From: Candidatus Pacearchaeota archaeon
Lineage (GTDB): Archaea > Nanoarchaeota > Nanoarchaeia > Pacearchaeales > GW2011-AR1
Direction: 5' to 3'
Length of the DNA stretch: 7,694 bases
Assembly: GCA_002690445.1 (NCBI GenBank)
Contig: NZER01000357.1
Coordinates: 1 to 7,694 of the forward strand
Shown here: positions 1 through 5,021 of the stretch, piece after piece
Numbering within the stretch: position 1 is the stretch's first letter
Layout: each line of letters begins with the position of its first letter
Notes under the pieces: generated by a model
Databases searched by the model: none
The model's input: the letters and a program-made list of their open reading frames with translations, nothing else
What the model was told of the DNA's origin: nothing
Program-made: the position numbers and the translations under genes

Positions 1-52
1 AAAGTATCAACATCATCATCATAAAACTCAAATTATACATAAGGGAAATATC

Positions 53-96
53 TATAAGAACTAATTATAAGAAAAGAAGAAAAGTATATATAAGAA
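53..96 (+). repeat. Three TATAAGAA direct repeats upstream of the first gene
   Basis: TATAAGAA occurs at 53-60, 66-73 and 89-96. The outer two copies extend to TATAAGAACT (53-62 and 89-98), 36 bases apart. The last copy overlaps the TATA box of the first promoter. The arrangement could be tandem basal promoters or binding sites for a regulator. The surrounding 117 bases hold no gene; they are AT-rich and contain a short ATC run near 12-21. Confidence 0.5.
74..94 (+). promoter_or_regulatory. Archaeal-type promoter (BRE + TATA) for the first operon
   Basis: A purine-rich stretch (about 70-84), resembling a TFB recognition element, precedes TATATATAAG at 85-94. Archaeal transcription normally starts about 22-27 bases after the TATA centre, here about 111-116. 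That is only a few bases before the ATG at 118. No Shine-Dalgarno site lies between, so the transcript is probably leaderless, which is the main reason to assign an archaeal host. Confidence 0.65.
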
Positions 97-117
97 CTTG
101 GTACAAAATAAAAAATT

Positions 118-540
118 ATGGGTTATGCACAAACTTATCTAGAAAAGGAAACCGACACGCTACTTAAAAAATATTGTGTCGATAATAATTGTAGCCGTTA
201 TAAAGCTGTACGGCAATTTACGGAAGACGCTCTTAAAGGCATAAGGCATAAGGAAGCACAAAGCCAAGAAGAAAGAGTTAAGATCACTTTAGAGCAGACG
301 GATAAAGAAATATCTAAATTAGTTGATGAGAAAAAGAAGGAACTTAAAGACCTTTTTTTAGAGGACGGACACTCGGAGGTCACGGCAAAGCCCTTCGAGG
401 CAAGATCAGGAAAGGAAAAGAAAAAAAATATCAGCTACCCGATCCGAGCCGGCTTAAAGAACTTGAAACAATCCAAAGATTCTATAAGGAACGGGAAAAA
501 ATCGCTCTCAAAGTCACCGACCTTGAGCATTTACGCCTAG
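118..540 (+). CDS. Small charged helical protein, possible DNA-binding regulator; apparent frame change at A8
   Basis: A 140-residue reading frame with an ATG start directly downstream of the TATA box. Residues 1-45 (MGYAQTYLEKETDTLLKKYC onward) predict as short helices in a pattern loosely like ribbon-helix-helix proteins, but no diagnostic motif is certain. Residues 46-85 are a Glu/Lys-rich probable coiled coil. After the A8 run at 421-428 the composition changes to a Ser/Lys/Asn-rich tail that looks non-native. The -1 frame over the same bases reads as a good charged helix and ends at 569 in an ATGA overlap with the next gene. The real product may therefore be a 150-residue protein spanning 118-569. 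Function is unknown; an early regulator is possible because it is first in its operon. Confidence 0.7.
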   Translation: MGYAQTYLEKETDTLLKKYCVDNNCSRYKAVRQFTEDALKGIRHKEAQSQEERVKITLEQTDKEISKLVDEKKKELKDLFLEDGHSEVTAKPFEARSGKEKKKNISYPIRAGLKNLKQSKDSIRNGKKSLSKSPTLSIYA

Positions 541-569
541 AAATAAGGGATAGTGGAATAATTCAATGA
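426..569 (+). other. Frame-shifted C-terminal extension of the first gene
   Basis: In the -1 frame relative to the gene at 118, the bases after the A8 run encode an uninterrupted helix containing SRLKELETIQRFYKEREK and ending LRLEIRDSGIIQ, with TGA at 567-569. That stop overlaps the next start as ATGA (566-569), the junction type used at several places in this window. The frame is closed upstream by TAA at 345-347 and has no ATG, GTG or TTG between that stop and the helix. It therefore looks like a continuation of the first gene rather than a separate one. The zero-frame bases 423-429 read A AAA AAT, a candidate slippery site. A programmed -1 frameshift, transcriptional slippage, a real indel or a homopolymer error would all give this picture. 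Confidence 0.6.
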
Positions 570-844
570 GTGAAGATAAACCGGAATTAAATAAGGCAGA
601 GGTCTCACAAATGATAAAGGACGCAGTGGCTGAAGGCTTGACTCATCGACACGTTGAAGGACCGAGAGAAAAAATTCATTTTGTAAGACCTTACGAGAAA
701 TACTGCAGCGATTGCGGAACCAAGAACGCAGATTATAAGCCGCCTAAAAAATTATGTGAGGACTGCGAAAGCCCGAATAGTGATGATGCTATAAGGTGTT
801 GGAATTGTGGTAATGAAGAATTTAGCGAAGAAGAAGAAGATTAA
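566..844 (+). CDS. Small zinc-binding protein with three CxxC knuckles
   Basis: This 92-residue protein starts with an N-terminal helix (LNKAEVSQMIKDAVAEGL, residues 8-25). Three Cys pairs follow: C47-x2-C50, C64-x2-C67 and C78-x2-C81, the last in CWNCGN. Paired CxxC knuckles of this kind normally hold zinc as ribbons, although six Cys is an odd number for complete four-ligand sites; His28 or His38 could contribute. The tail is very acidic (EEEED). ATG 566 overlaps the frame-shifted end of the preceding gene as ATGA. A possible weak Shine-Dalgarno, AGTGGA at 552-557, lies nine bases upstream. The family is not recognised. A nucleic-acid- or protein-binding adaptor is the simplest guess. Confidence 0.8.
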   Translation: MSEDKPELNKAEVSQMIKDAVAEGLTHRHVEGPREKIHFVRPYEKYCSDCGTKNADYKPPKKLCEDCESPNSDDAIRCWNCGNEEFSEEEED

Positions 845-1220
845 GCAAGAGCCTAAAGCTAAGGAAGAGGCAGCACCTAAAATCAATCTCGAGGATCTAG
901 TTATTGCCCAGAATGAGAGAATGGATAAACTGGAGTCGGTACTTGGAAACGTGACAAGTTTTTTATCGAAGACAACGGAACCACAGCCACAAACTGGAGA
1001 GCAACCGGCAGCACCGGCACAAAGTCAAACCGGAAACTCAACATTGACCGACTTGGTACAGATAGCCTCGATGCTTAAAGATCAGCCGGCACCCTCGACA
1101 GATCAACGACTCGCAAACCTTGCCCTCGAAAATATGAGTTTATTCAACAAATTTATATTAACTAAAATGGTGGGAAGCGTAACAAATGAGCAACCGGAAA
1201 TTGAACATACAACTATCTGA
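807..1220 (+). CDS. Unknown Pro/Gln-rich coiled-coil protein
   Basis: A 137-residue protein with a basic N-terminus (AKKKKIKQEPK), a coiled-coil segment at about residues 28-55 (LEDLVIAQNERMDKLESVLG), a low-complexity Pro/Gln/Thr linker at about 57-80, and a second helical region at 80-120. GTG 807 is the likely start because AAGGTG at 793-798 lies eight bases upstream; ATG 813 is the alternative. The gene overlaps the end of the previous one by 38 bases. Its 3' end overlaps the next small gene by 35 bases. Helix-linker-helix proteins of this size can be scaffolds or minor virion components, but nothing here proves a role. Confidence 0.75.
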   Translation: MVMKNLAKKKKIKQEPKAKEEAAPKINLEDLVIAQNERMDKLESVLGNVTSFLSKTTEPQPQTGEQPAAPAQSQTGNSTLTDLVQIASMLKDQPAPSTDQRLANLALENMSLFNKFILTKMVGSVTNEQPEIEHTTI

Positions 1221-1365
1221 GCTAGATAAGAAGATAGACCGTGTAATAATGGTTTTATTCCCTCCAAACTGGCAAAGCTTTATCAGAACAAAATTATATA
1301 GGGAAAAGACTCCTTTGCAAAGACTCCAGATGTTCAACGATCTTAAAGAAGTAGTTAACGAATGA
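1186..1365 (+). CDS. Small unknown helical protein, 59 aa
   Basis: ATG 1186 opens a 59-residue frame starting MSNRKLNIQLSELDKKIDRV and ending DLKEVVNE at TGA 1363-1365. It fills the gap between the genes at 807 and 1362. Its stop forms an ATGA overlap with the ATG at 1362. GGTGGG at 1169-1174 is a possible Shine-Dalgarno, at a rather long spacing. The protein is amphipathic, with a central VLFPPNWQSFIRTKLYREK segment that looks like a real fold. No family is recognised. The overlap with the preceding gene is 35 bases. Confidence 0.7.
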   Translation: MSNRKLNIQLSELDKKIDRVIMVLFPPNWQSFIRTKLYREKTPLQRLQMFNDLKEVVNE

Positions 1366-1688
1366 GACCGACCTGTAGCGATTGCGCAAAAAAACATTTA
1401 TCTCAAGCAACCATATTGTTATCAGAAGCTAAACGAGGTTATCCACTTCATAGAACCTTAGCATTAGGACATATGGCGGAAGCTGAAGAGGAATTAGTTA
1501 AGGAGTACCCTGTACAGGCAAATAAGATAAGGTCACGCCGTATAATTATGGAGAAAAACCCGAAAGACAATAACGATATGATGCAGTTAATCGAAATGGT
1601 GGATCGTGAATGTGATAGTTGTGCTGCAAATGTCGAGATTTGCCCGACTGGAAAAAACTTTAATCATAAACTAGGCAAATGTGTTTAG
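1362..1688 (+). CDS. Small Cys/His protein with N- and C-terminal metal-site motifs
   Basis: This 108-residue protein opens MRPTCSDCAKKH (C5, C8, H12). A helical core follows with SEAKRGYPLHRTLALGHMAEAEEEL at about residues 21-45. The C-terminus is Cys-rich: C84-x2-C87, C94 and C107. The N-terminal CxxCxxxH and the GYPLHR...LGHMAEAEEEL core resemble small uncharacterised proteins found in mobile elements, but I cannot name the family. The Cys spacing suggests one or two structural zinc sites. ATG 1362 overlaps the previous stop as ATGA, so translation is probably coupled. It is the last gene before the operator/promoter region at 1689. Confidence 0.8.
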   Translation: MRPTCSDCAKKHLSQATILLSEAKRGYPLHRTLALGHMAEAEEELVKEYPVQANKIRSRRIIMEKNPKDNNDMMQLIEMVDRECDSCAANVEICPTGKNFNHKLGKCV

Positions 1689-1736
1689 TCGTTAATTAAC
1701 GAACTGTTTATATAATAGTTAGTTAATTGACGAACT
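1689..1736 (+). promoter_or_regulatory. TATA promoter flanked by two operator-like repeats, driving the virion operon
   Basis: GTTAATTAACGAACT (1691-1705) and GTTAATTGACGAACT (1722-1736) are direct repeats with one mismatch, 31 bases apart, about three helical turns. The first also forms the perfect 14-base palindrome TCGTTAATTAACGA at 1689-1702. Between them lies TTTATATAA at 1707-1715, a good archaeal TATA box. Expected initiation is near 1736, giving a leader of about eight bases to ATG 1745. A protein bound to both copies would cover the TBP site. This is a candidate switch for expression of the downstream genes. Confidence 0.65.
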
Positions 1737-1744
1737 AGATTATT

Positions 1745-1807
1745 ATGGCTAAAAGATGTAAATATGGACGTACTAAAGCAGGCAGATGCCGAAAGAGACG
1801 AAGATAA
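1745..1807 (+). CDS. Tiny protamine-like basic peptide, 20 aa
   Basis: ATG 1745 to TAA 1805-1807 encodes MAKRCKYGRTKAGRCRKRRR. Eleven of the 20 residues are Arg or Lys, with two Cys and no acidic residue. Very small basic peptides of this sort are known virion DNA-condensing proteins in some viruses, adenovirus mu being the familiar analogue. The gene sits immediately behind the promoter at 1707-1715 and heads the run of putative structural genes, which fits a nucleoid role. The start has almost no leader, as in the first operon. The shortness leaves some chance that it is not translated, but the composition and position argue for a real gene. Confidence 0.65.
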   Translation: MAKRCKYGRTKAGRCRKRRR

Positions 1808-1809
1808 AA

Positions 1810-2229
1810 ATGATCTCTCTAAATAAGGCGACTTCAGCTTTAAAAAACCCAGTAAAAAACGTAGTATCTCCATTTGCTTATGGAGCTATCACCGAATACG
1901 GTATGAAGTTTATAGCTTTTAATACCGGTGATCAGAAAAAAGATAATTATCGTTTTCCTAAGCCTATGGAAGGTGCAGATATAGCTAAATGGTTCACGCA
2001 GTCGCATATATTGAGCGGTGCAGCTATTGCCCTTATCCTGCCTTCAATACTTGGTAAACGCAGCATTAACGCTCAAAGATTCGCTGATGCCTCCTTTGGA
2101 TATATTGGTGGAAAATTTGTGAGTGAGAACTTTGGAGTTACTGGTTCACCTAGATTCACCAATCCTAAAGAGTCAGTTAAGTGGCATGAGAAATTCGATG
2201 AAGATGTTGGGAGGATCTCCAAGCAATGA
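1810..2229 (+). CDS. Small membrane-associated protein, probable virion component
   Basis: A protein of 139 residues from ATG 1810. That start lies two bases after the stop of the 20-residue peptide gene and suggests coupled translation. An in-frame ATG at 1786 would add eight residues and overlap the peptide gene; neither start has a clear Shine-Dalgarno. One membrane segment is likely at about residues 67-82 (HILSGAAIALILPSILG). Flanking regions contain a Gly/aromatic-rich stretch (FGYIGGKFVSENFG) and a polar C-terminus. The stop overlaps the following start as ATGA. Position between the basic peptide and the putative capsid genes suggests a virion membrane protein. The family is not recognised. 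Confidence 0.75.
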   Translation: MISLNKATSALKNPVKNVVSPFAYGAITEYGMKFIAFNTGDQKKDNYRFPKPMEGADIAKWFTQSHILSGAAIALILPSILGKRSINAQRFADASFGYIGGKFVSENFGVTGSPRFTNPKESVKWHEKFDEDVGRISKQ

Positions 2230-3023
2230 CCGTATTTCCTACTAGCCCAGTTACGCCTTTCGCAACAGGTACAGGCACCGCCGAAACGGGTCAACAAACT
2301 TTTACCGTGCCGTCAGGTGCAGTTGAACTTGTAGCCGTACGCGGTCACGTAACAAGCGAAGCACCGGCACCCGCTGAAGGATTAGCAGGTGTTTTTAAGA
2401 TCACTGGTCAAGACTGGCAGCATACGCCTTATGAATTCTTTTCAGAAATCGGAGGTAATCATCTTGGCAGTATCAACGGTTCAGCGTATGCAATAGAACC
2501 TCGTTGGTGGGCTGCAAGACTTGGAGTGAAAGCCGGCGCAACTATTGCCTGTACAATAGAGATGTTGGATGCTCTCGCCGGAAATGGTGAAGCAACTATT
2601 GACTGTTTATGGTCAAGCACTAGAACAGGCTTACCACCGGTTCAACGATTATGTAGCCGAGAGACCGCAAGTACAACGGCGACTGGTGCATCAATAACAG
2701 TTACAAACGCAAGCAGGGTAGTAGATTTCACGTATGCTTACGTGCCTAATGGTGTACTGGTAGCAGGTGAAGAAACATCGAGCATCTTAACTGTAAACAG
2801 CGGTGGCTTATCTGGACAACAAACAATGAGTCTATCAAATATTGTTCACGGAATCGAAGCAACAAGCGGACAAAGCTGGACAACACTTATGAAAGCAGAA
2901 GTAGACATTGCAGTAAGAGACGATCCGGCAGTGTTCAATTCAAGCATTGCATTGACAAGCGCAAGCACAAACGCCGACTGTTACGCATATTCAATAGGCT
3001 ATATACCTAAAACATCAGTCTAA
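2226..3023 (+). CDS. Putative major capsid/virion protein A (beta-rich, 265 aa)
   Basis: The 265-residue protein is rich in Ala, Thr, Ser, Gly and Val and poor in Lys, with alternating beta-strand segments such as QQTFTVPSGAVELVAVRG (24-41), ASITVTNASRVVDFTYAYV and QTMSLSNIVHGIEA. A Trp-rich patch, EPRWWAARLGVKAG, lies near residues 92-105. No signal peptide or membrane segment is present. This is the profile of a jelly-roll-type capsid subunit, and the length suits either a single jelly roll with insertions or a compact double one. It starts at ATG 2226 in an ATGA overlap, with GGGAGG at 2209-2214 as Shine-Dalgarno. A spike or other surface protein is the main alternative. Assignment rests on composition, size and neighbours, not on a family match. 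Confidence 0.85.
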   Translation: MTVFPTSPVTPFATGTGTAETGQQTFTVPSGAVELVAVRGHVTSEAPAPAEGLAGVFKITGQDWQHTPYEFFSEIGGNHLGSINGSAYAIEPRWWAARLGVKAGATIACTIEMLDALAGNGEATIDCLWSSTRTGLPPVQRLCSRETASTTATGASITVTNASRVVDFTYAYVPNGVLVAGEETSSILTVNSGGLSGQQTMSLSNIVHGIEATSGQSWTTLMKAEVDIAVRDDPAVFNSSIALTSASTNADCYAYSIGYIPKTSV

Positions 3024-3036
3024 CAAAAAAGTTAAG

Positions 3037-3204
3037 GTGGCGGATAAGAAAACGACCTTACCAAATTTTCTTAGTAGAAAAGAAAAAGATTTATTGCTTA
3101 AAATACTTGCGAAAAAAATAGAGTCACTGGATAATCAGATCAAGGCTTTTCAAGATATGCAGCAAAAATATTTCGATGAATTTAACAGGAGATTAAATAA
3201 ATGA
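3037..3204 (+). CDS. Small helical protein with GTG start, 55 aa
   Basis: GTG 3037 opens a 55-residue frame, VADKKTTLPNFLSRKEKDLL and onward, ending YFDEFNRRLNK at TGA 3202-3204. The stop overlaps the ATG of the next gene as ATGA (3201-3204). The gene fills the whole gap between the two putative capsid genes. The protein is almost entirely a charged helix with heptad-like hydrophobics (LLLKILAKKIESLDNQIKAF), probably a coiled coil. Only a weak AAGG precedes the start, so initiation may depend on readthrough from the upstream gene. A small linker, scaffold or assembly protein is plausible but unproven. Confidence 0.7.
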   Translation: MADKKTTLPNFLSRKEKDLLLKILAKKIESLDNQIKAFQDMQQKYFDEFNRRLNK

Positions 3205-4055
3205 CTTCTGCGATAGTTGATGCTATACTTGGCACTTTAGCCGGAATAGAGCCCTCAAGTTTTCAAACAGCCCTACATAATCCTAACACGGATAGATCAC
3301 AGAACACAAGCCGTTTTCAGATAGGATTCGATGGCACATTAACAGGCTTAACAGTTGTAAGCACATCAGGCAGCCCTGATAATGATGTTTATGTCTCCGT
3401 TACTTTAGAAGATGATCAAAGACAAGAACGAGGCGTCCTATTTCGAGGATATATGAGTCAACAAAGCAATCCGTCAGGAGCTGGAGCCAAGCCAGTTTTA
3501 CCGACTTGGAGATTAAGGATTGATAGCTGGTCAAGTATGGGAACCGCTCCAGACTTGATTTTACGAGGCACATTTTTAAGTAAAAAACGTCAGGCTGGAG
3601 GCTGGAATGGTACAGATGAGGCACCATTAGAAGGGAAAGGCAAATTGCGTCTATTTATCGGTGCAGCGCCGGCGGCAGGATCTAACGCAAGTGATGAGAC
3701 GCCGACTGGTGCAAGATGGATTTTGCACGCTTACACTAATGTTTTAGTTACTGCGGCAGGTGGTGCTGCGAGAACATACAAGAATATTGCTGATAACGTA
3801 GCTTTAGGAAAGTACTATAAGCAGATATCAGGCAGTACACAAGCGGCGAGCAACACTTACAGTTATATCGGGTGGTCAGGTGCTATACTTGATACTGCGC
3901 CGGACACCAATAATGAATTAAGCGTACCTATCCCGACCGGTGGAATGATTATGAATGAAGGAGACCGTATAAGAACGGCTATCGGTGGTTTAGGTGGAAG
4001 CGATCAGTTAAACGAGCCTTTGATTCAAGTAGTGGAGTGGTTGAAAGCAGTTTGA
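3201..4055 (+). CDS. Putative major capsid/virion protein B (beta-rich, 284 aa)
   Basis: The second large protein has 284 residues, with a short N-terminal helix and then predicted beta strands throughout: FQIGFDGTLTGLTVVSTS, DNDVYVSVTLEDD, RWILHAYTNVLVTAAGGAA, NELSVPIPTGGMIMNEGDRI. The last segment resembles the polar-loop strand hairpins found in viral beta-barrel shells. It is soluble and has no Cys. AGGAGAT at 3187-3193 is a good Shine-Dalgarno for ATG 3201. It and the 2226 protein show no obvious sequence similarity to each other. The pairing recalls viruses that use two different major capsid proteins (for example the SH1 and P23-77 types), though a capsid plus surface-protein pair fits as well. 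Confidence 0.85.
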   Translation: MTSAIVDAILGTLAGIEPSSFQTALHNPNTDRSQNTSRFQIGFDGTLTGLTVVSTSGSPDNDVYVSVTLEDDQRQERGVLFRGYMSQQSNPSGAGAKPVLPTWRLRIDSWSSMGTAPDLILRGTFLSKKRQAGGWNGTDEAPLEGKGKLRLFIGAAPAAGSNASDETPTGARWILHAYTNVLVTAAGGAARTYKNIADNVALGKYYKQISGSTQAASNTYSYIGWSGAILDTAPDTNNELSVPIPTGGMIMNEGDRIRTAIGGLGGSDQLNEPLIQVVEWLKAV

Positions 4056-4243
4056 ATAAATATGAGTGTTTAAGCTGTGGAGCTACTTGGAACGAGTTAA
4101 ACATTGATGGAACTTTAATGTTCCATAATTGCCCTGAAGGAACGAATAACCCAGTAGACACTAATTGGAGATATATTGATCCAAATAATAAAGAGCTTGG
4201 GAAAGAATTTAAACAGGAAGGAAAAGGAATAAAAAAAGTTTAG
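4052..4243 (+). CDS. Small CxxC...HxC zinc protein
   Basis: I chose TTG 4052 as the start. It overlaps the preceding stop as TTGA (4052-4055), the same geometry as the ATGA junctions here, and GGAGTGG at 4034-4040 is a suitable Shine-Dalgarno. GTG 4037 is the alternative and gives 68 residues. From TTG the product is 63 residues: NKYECLSCGATWNELNIDGT, then MFHNCPEG, then a charged tail (KELGKEFKQEGKGIKKV). The CxxC pair plus His-x-Cys could form one C3H zinc site, as in short zinc-ribbon proteins. It is the last gene before the third operator-like motif. Function is unknown. Confidence 0.75.
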   Translation: MNKYECLSCGATWNELNIDGTLMFHNCPEGTNNPVDTNWRYIDPNNKELGKEFKQEGKGIKKV

Positions 4244-4245
4244 TG

Positions 4246-4263
4246 TTAATTAATTGACGACAC
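4246..4263 (+). promoter_or_regulatory. Third copy of the operator-like motif, overlapping a start codon
   Basis: TTAATTGACGA at 4250-4260 is identical to the core of the copy at 1723-1733 and differs by one base from 1692-1702. It lies just after the stop at 4241-4243, and its TTG (4254-4256) is the proposed start codon of the next gene. A clear TATA box is lacking; AATAAAAAAAG at 4228-4238 is the best AT-rich candidate. The site may let one regulator control both the virion operon and this membrane-protein group. Confidence 0.45.
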
Positions 4264-4415
4264 AAAAAGAAATACTTGATAAACTGGTGGTGGCAGTAAT
4301 TGAACTTAAAACAGCTAATCAAAAAGATCATAGCAATATTCAGAAGATACTATACATTGTACTCGCCGGCTTAGTCGGTGCTAGAATACTGGAGGAGATA
4401 CCATTAATTGCGTAA
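4254..4415 (+). CDS. Small membrane protein with TTG start, 53 aa
   Basis: TTG 4254 opens a 53-residue frame starting TTQKEILDKLVVAVIELKT after the initiator and ending at TAA 4413-4415. An amphipathic helix (residues 5-20) and a polar turn are followed by one probable membrane span, KILYIVLAGLVGARIL (about 31-46), and a short tail. The stop overlaps the next gene by eight bases. No Shine-Dalgarno precedes the TTG, so it may be leaderless or coupled; in-frame GTG codons at 4287 and 4290 are weaker alternatives. Small one-span proteins like this can be holins or virion membrane proteins. The sequence does not decide between them. Confidence 0.65.
   Translation: MTTQKEILDKLVVAVIELKTANQKDHSNIQKILYIVLAGLVGARILEEIPLIA
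4391..4399 (+). promoter_or_regulatory. Strong Shine-Dalgarno that fixes a TTG start
   Basis: GGAGGAGAT lies eight bases before TTG 4408, inside the coding end of the preceding gene. It closely matches the complement of the archaeal 16S rRNA 3' end and supports the unusual TTG start. No ATG occurs nearby in that frame. Confidence 0.75.
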
Positions 4416-5016
4416 AAATAACGTTTTACTGGGTGCTGCGTTGGTTGGAGGCTTTTTACTTCTTAGACCTAAACCGGTTAAGGCAGAAGACAAGATCAAA
4501 GTCGGTATTTTTGCCGATCATGTTATCGGTGAAAGCCCTTTAACCGTTAATTTCAGGTTAGATACACAGGGAAAAAGACCGTTAAAATTCGTTAAATGGC
4601 TGTTTGGAGACGGTGAAACATCTAATGTAGTTAATCCCACATATACTTTTAAGACTGATGCAGATACCGAAGTTTTTCACGTGGACGTTACGGCTATAGA
4701 TGCAAATGATGCTTCAGGATCAGGTAGATTAAATATAACGGTGGTTAAACTTGTAGTTGGTGCGCCTCCTTCAACGATTGAGGCTCTTCCTCTCCCTCCA
4801 AGTGAAGTAGAGGAAACAACGCAGAACCTTTTAGAAAAAACACAATTTGCACAAACACCGACCAGTATCACTAATAGCGATGCTGCCGAAATAATGGATA
4901 CAGGAGGACGATTAACCGACAGCGAAGTGATAAGTTTGGCTCTCCAGAACCGCATACCAGTTTATGAAGGTGGATATACTGTATCAGGGCTTAGAAGTAT
5001 GCTTGGGATTAACTGA
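4408..5016 (+). CDS. Membrane-anchored PKD-domain protein, candidate surface spike
   Basis: This 202-residue protein starts at TTG 4408 behind a strong Shine-Dalgarno. Residues 1-20 (MRKNNVLLGAALVGGFLLLR) form a positively charged start plus hydrophobic segment, either an uncleaved anchor or a signal peptide, since a possible VKA-E cleavage site follows at 24-27. Residues about 28-113 are a PKD (Ig-like) domain with the hallmark WLFGDGETS (64-72), NPTYTF (76-81) and terminal strand LNITVV (109-113). PKD domains are common in archaeal surface proteins and mediate extracellular contacts. A Pro-rich linker (119-135) leads to a C-terminal domain ending LTDSEVISLALQNRIPVYEG and a short helix. Placement beside membrane proteins suggests a virion spike or attachment protein. 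Confidence 0.85.
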   Translation: MRKNNVLLGAALVGGFLLLRPKPVKAEDKIKVGIFADHVIGESPLTVNFRLDTQGKRPLKFVKWLFGDGETSNVVNPTYTFKTDADTEVFHVDVTAIDANDASGSGRLNITVVKLVVGAPPSTIEALPLPPSEVEETTQNLLEKTQFAQTPTSITNSDAAEIMDTGGRLTDSEVISLALQNRIPVYEGGYTVSGLRSMLGIN

Positions 5017-5021
5017 TCTGT

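Noticed and set aside
10..21. ATC microsatellite as part of a CRISPR or iteron array
   Set aside because: There are only about four trinucleotide units, with no spacers or longer repeat unit. No CRISPR-like array exists in the window.
198..383. Minus-strand frames across the window (for example 198-383, 1158-1397, 3400-3627, 4677-4955)
   Set aside because: All lie opposite better + strand genes, have low-complexity Ser/Phe-rich composition, and lack promoters or ribosome binding sites.
1688..1716. Bacterial sigma-70 promoter with TATAAT at 1711-1716
   Set aside because: No TTGACA-like -35 box lies about 17 bases upstream, and the leaderless starts and BRE-like purine stretches fit archaeal promoters better.
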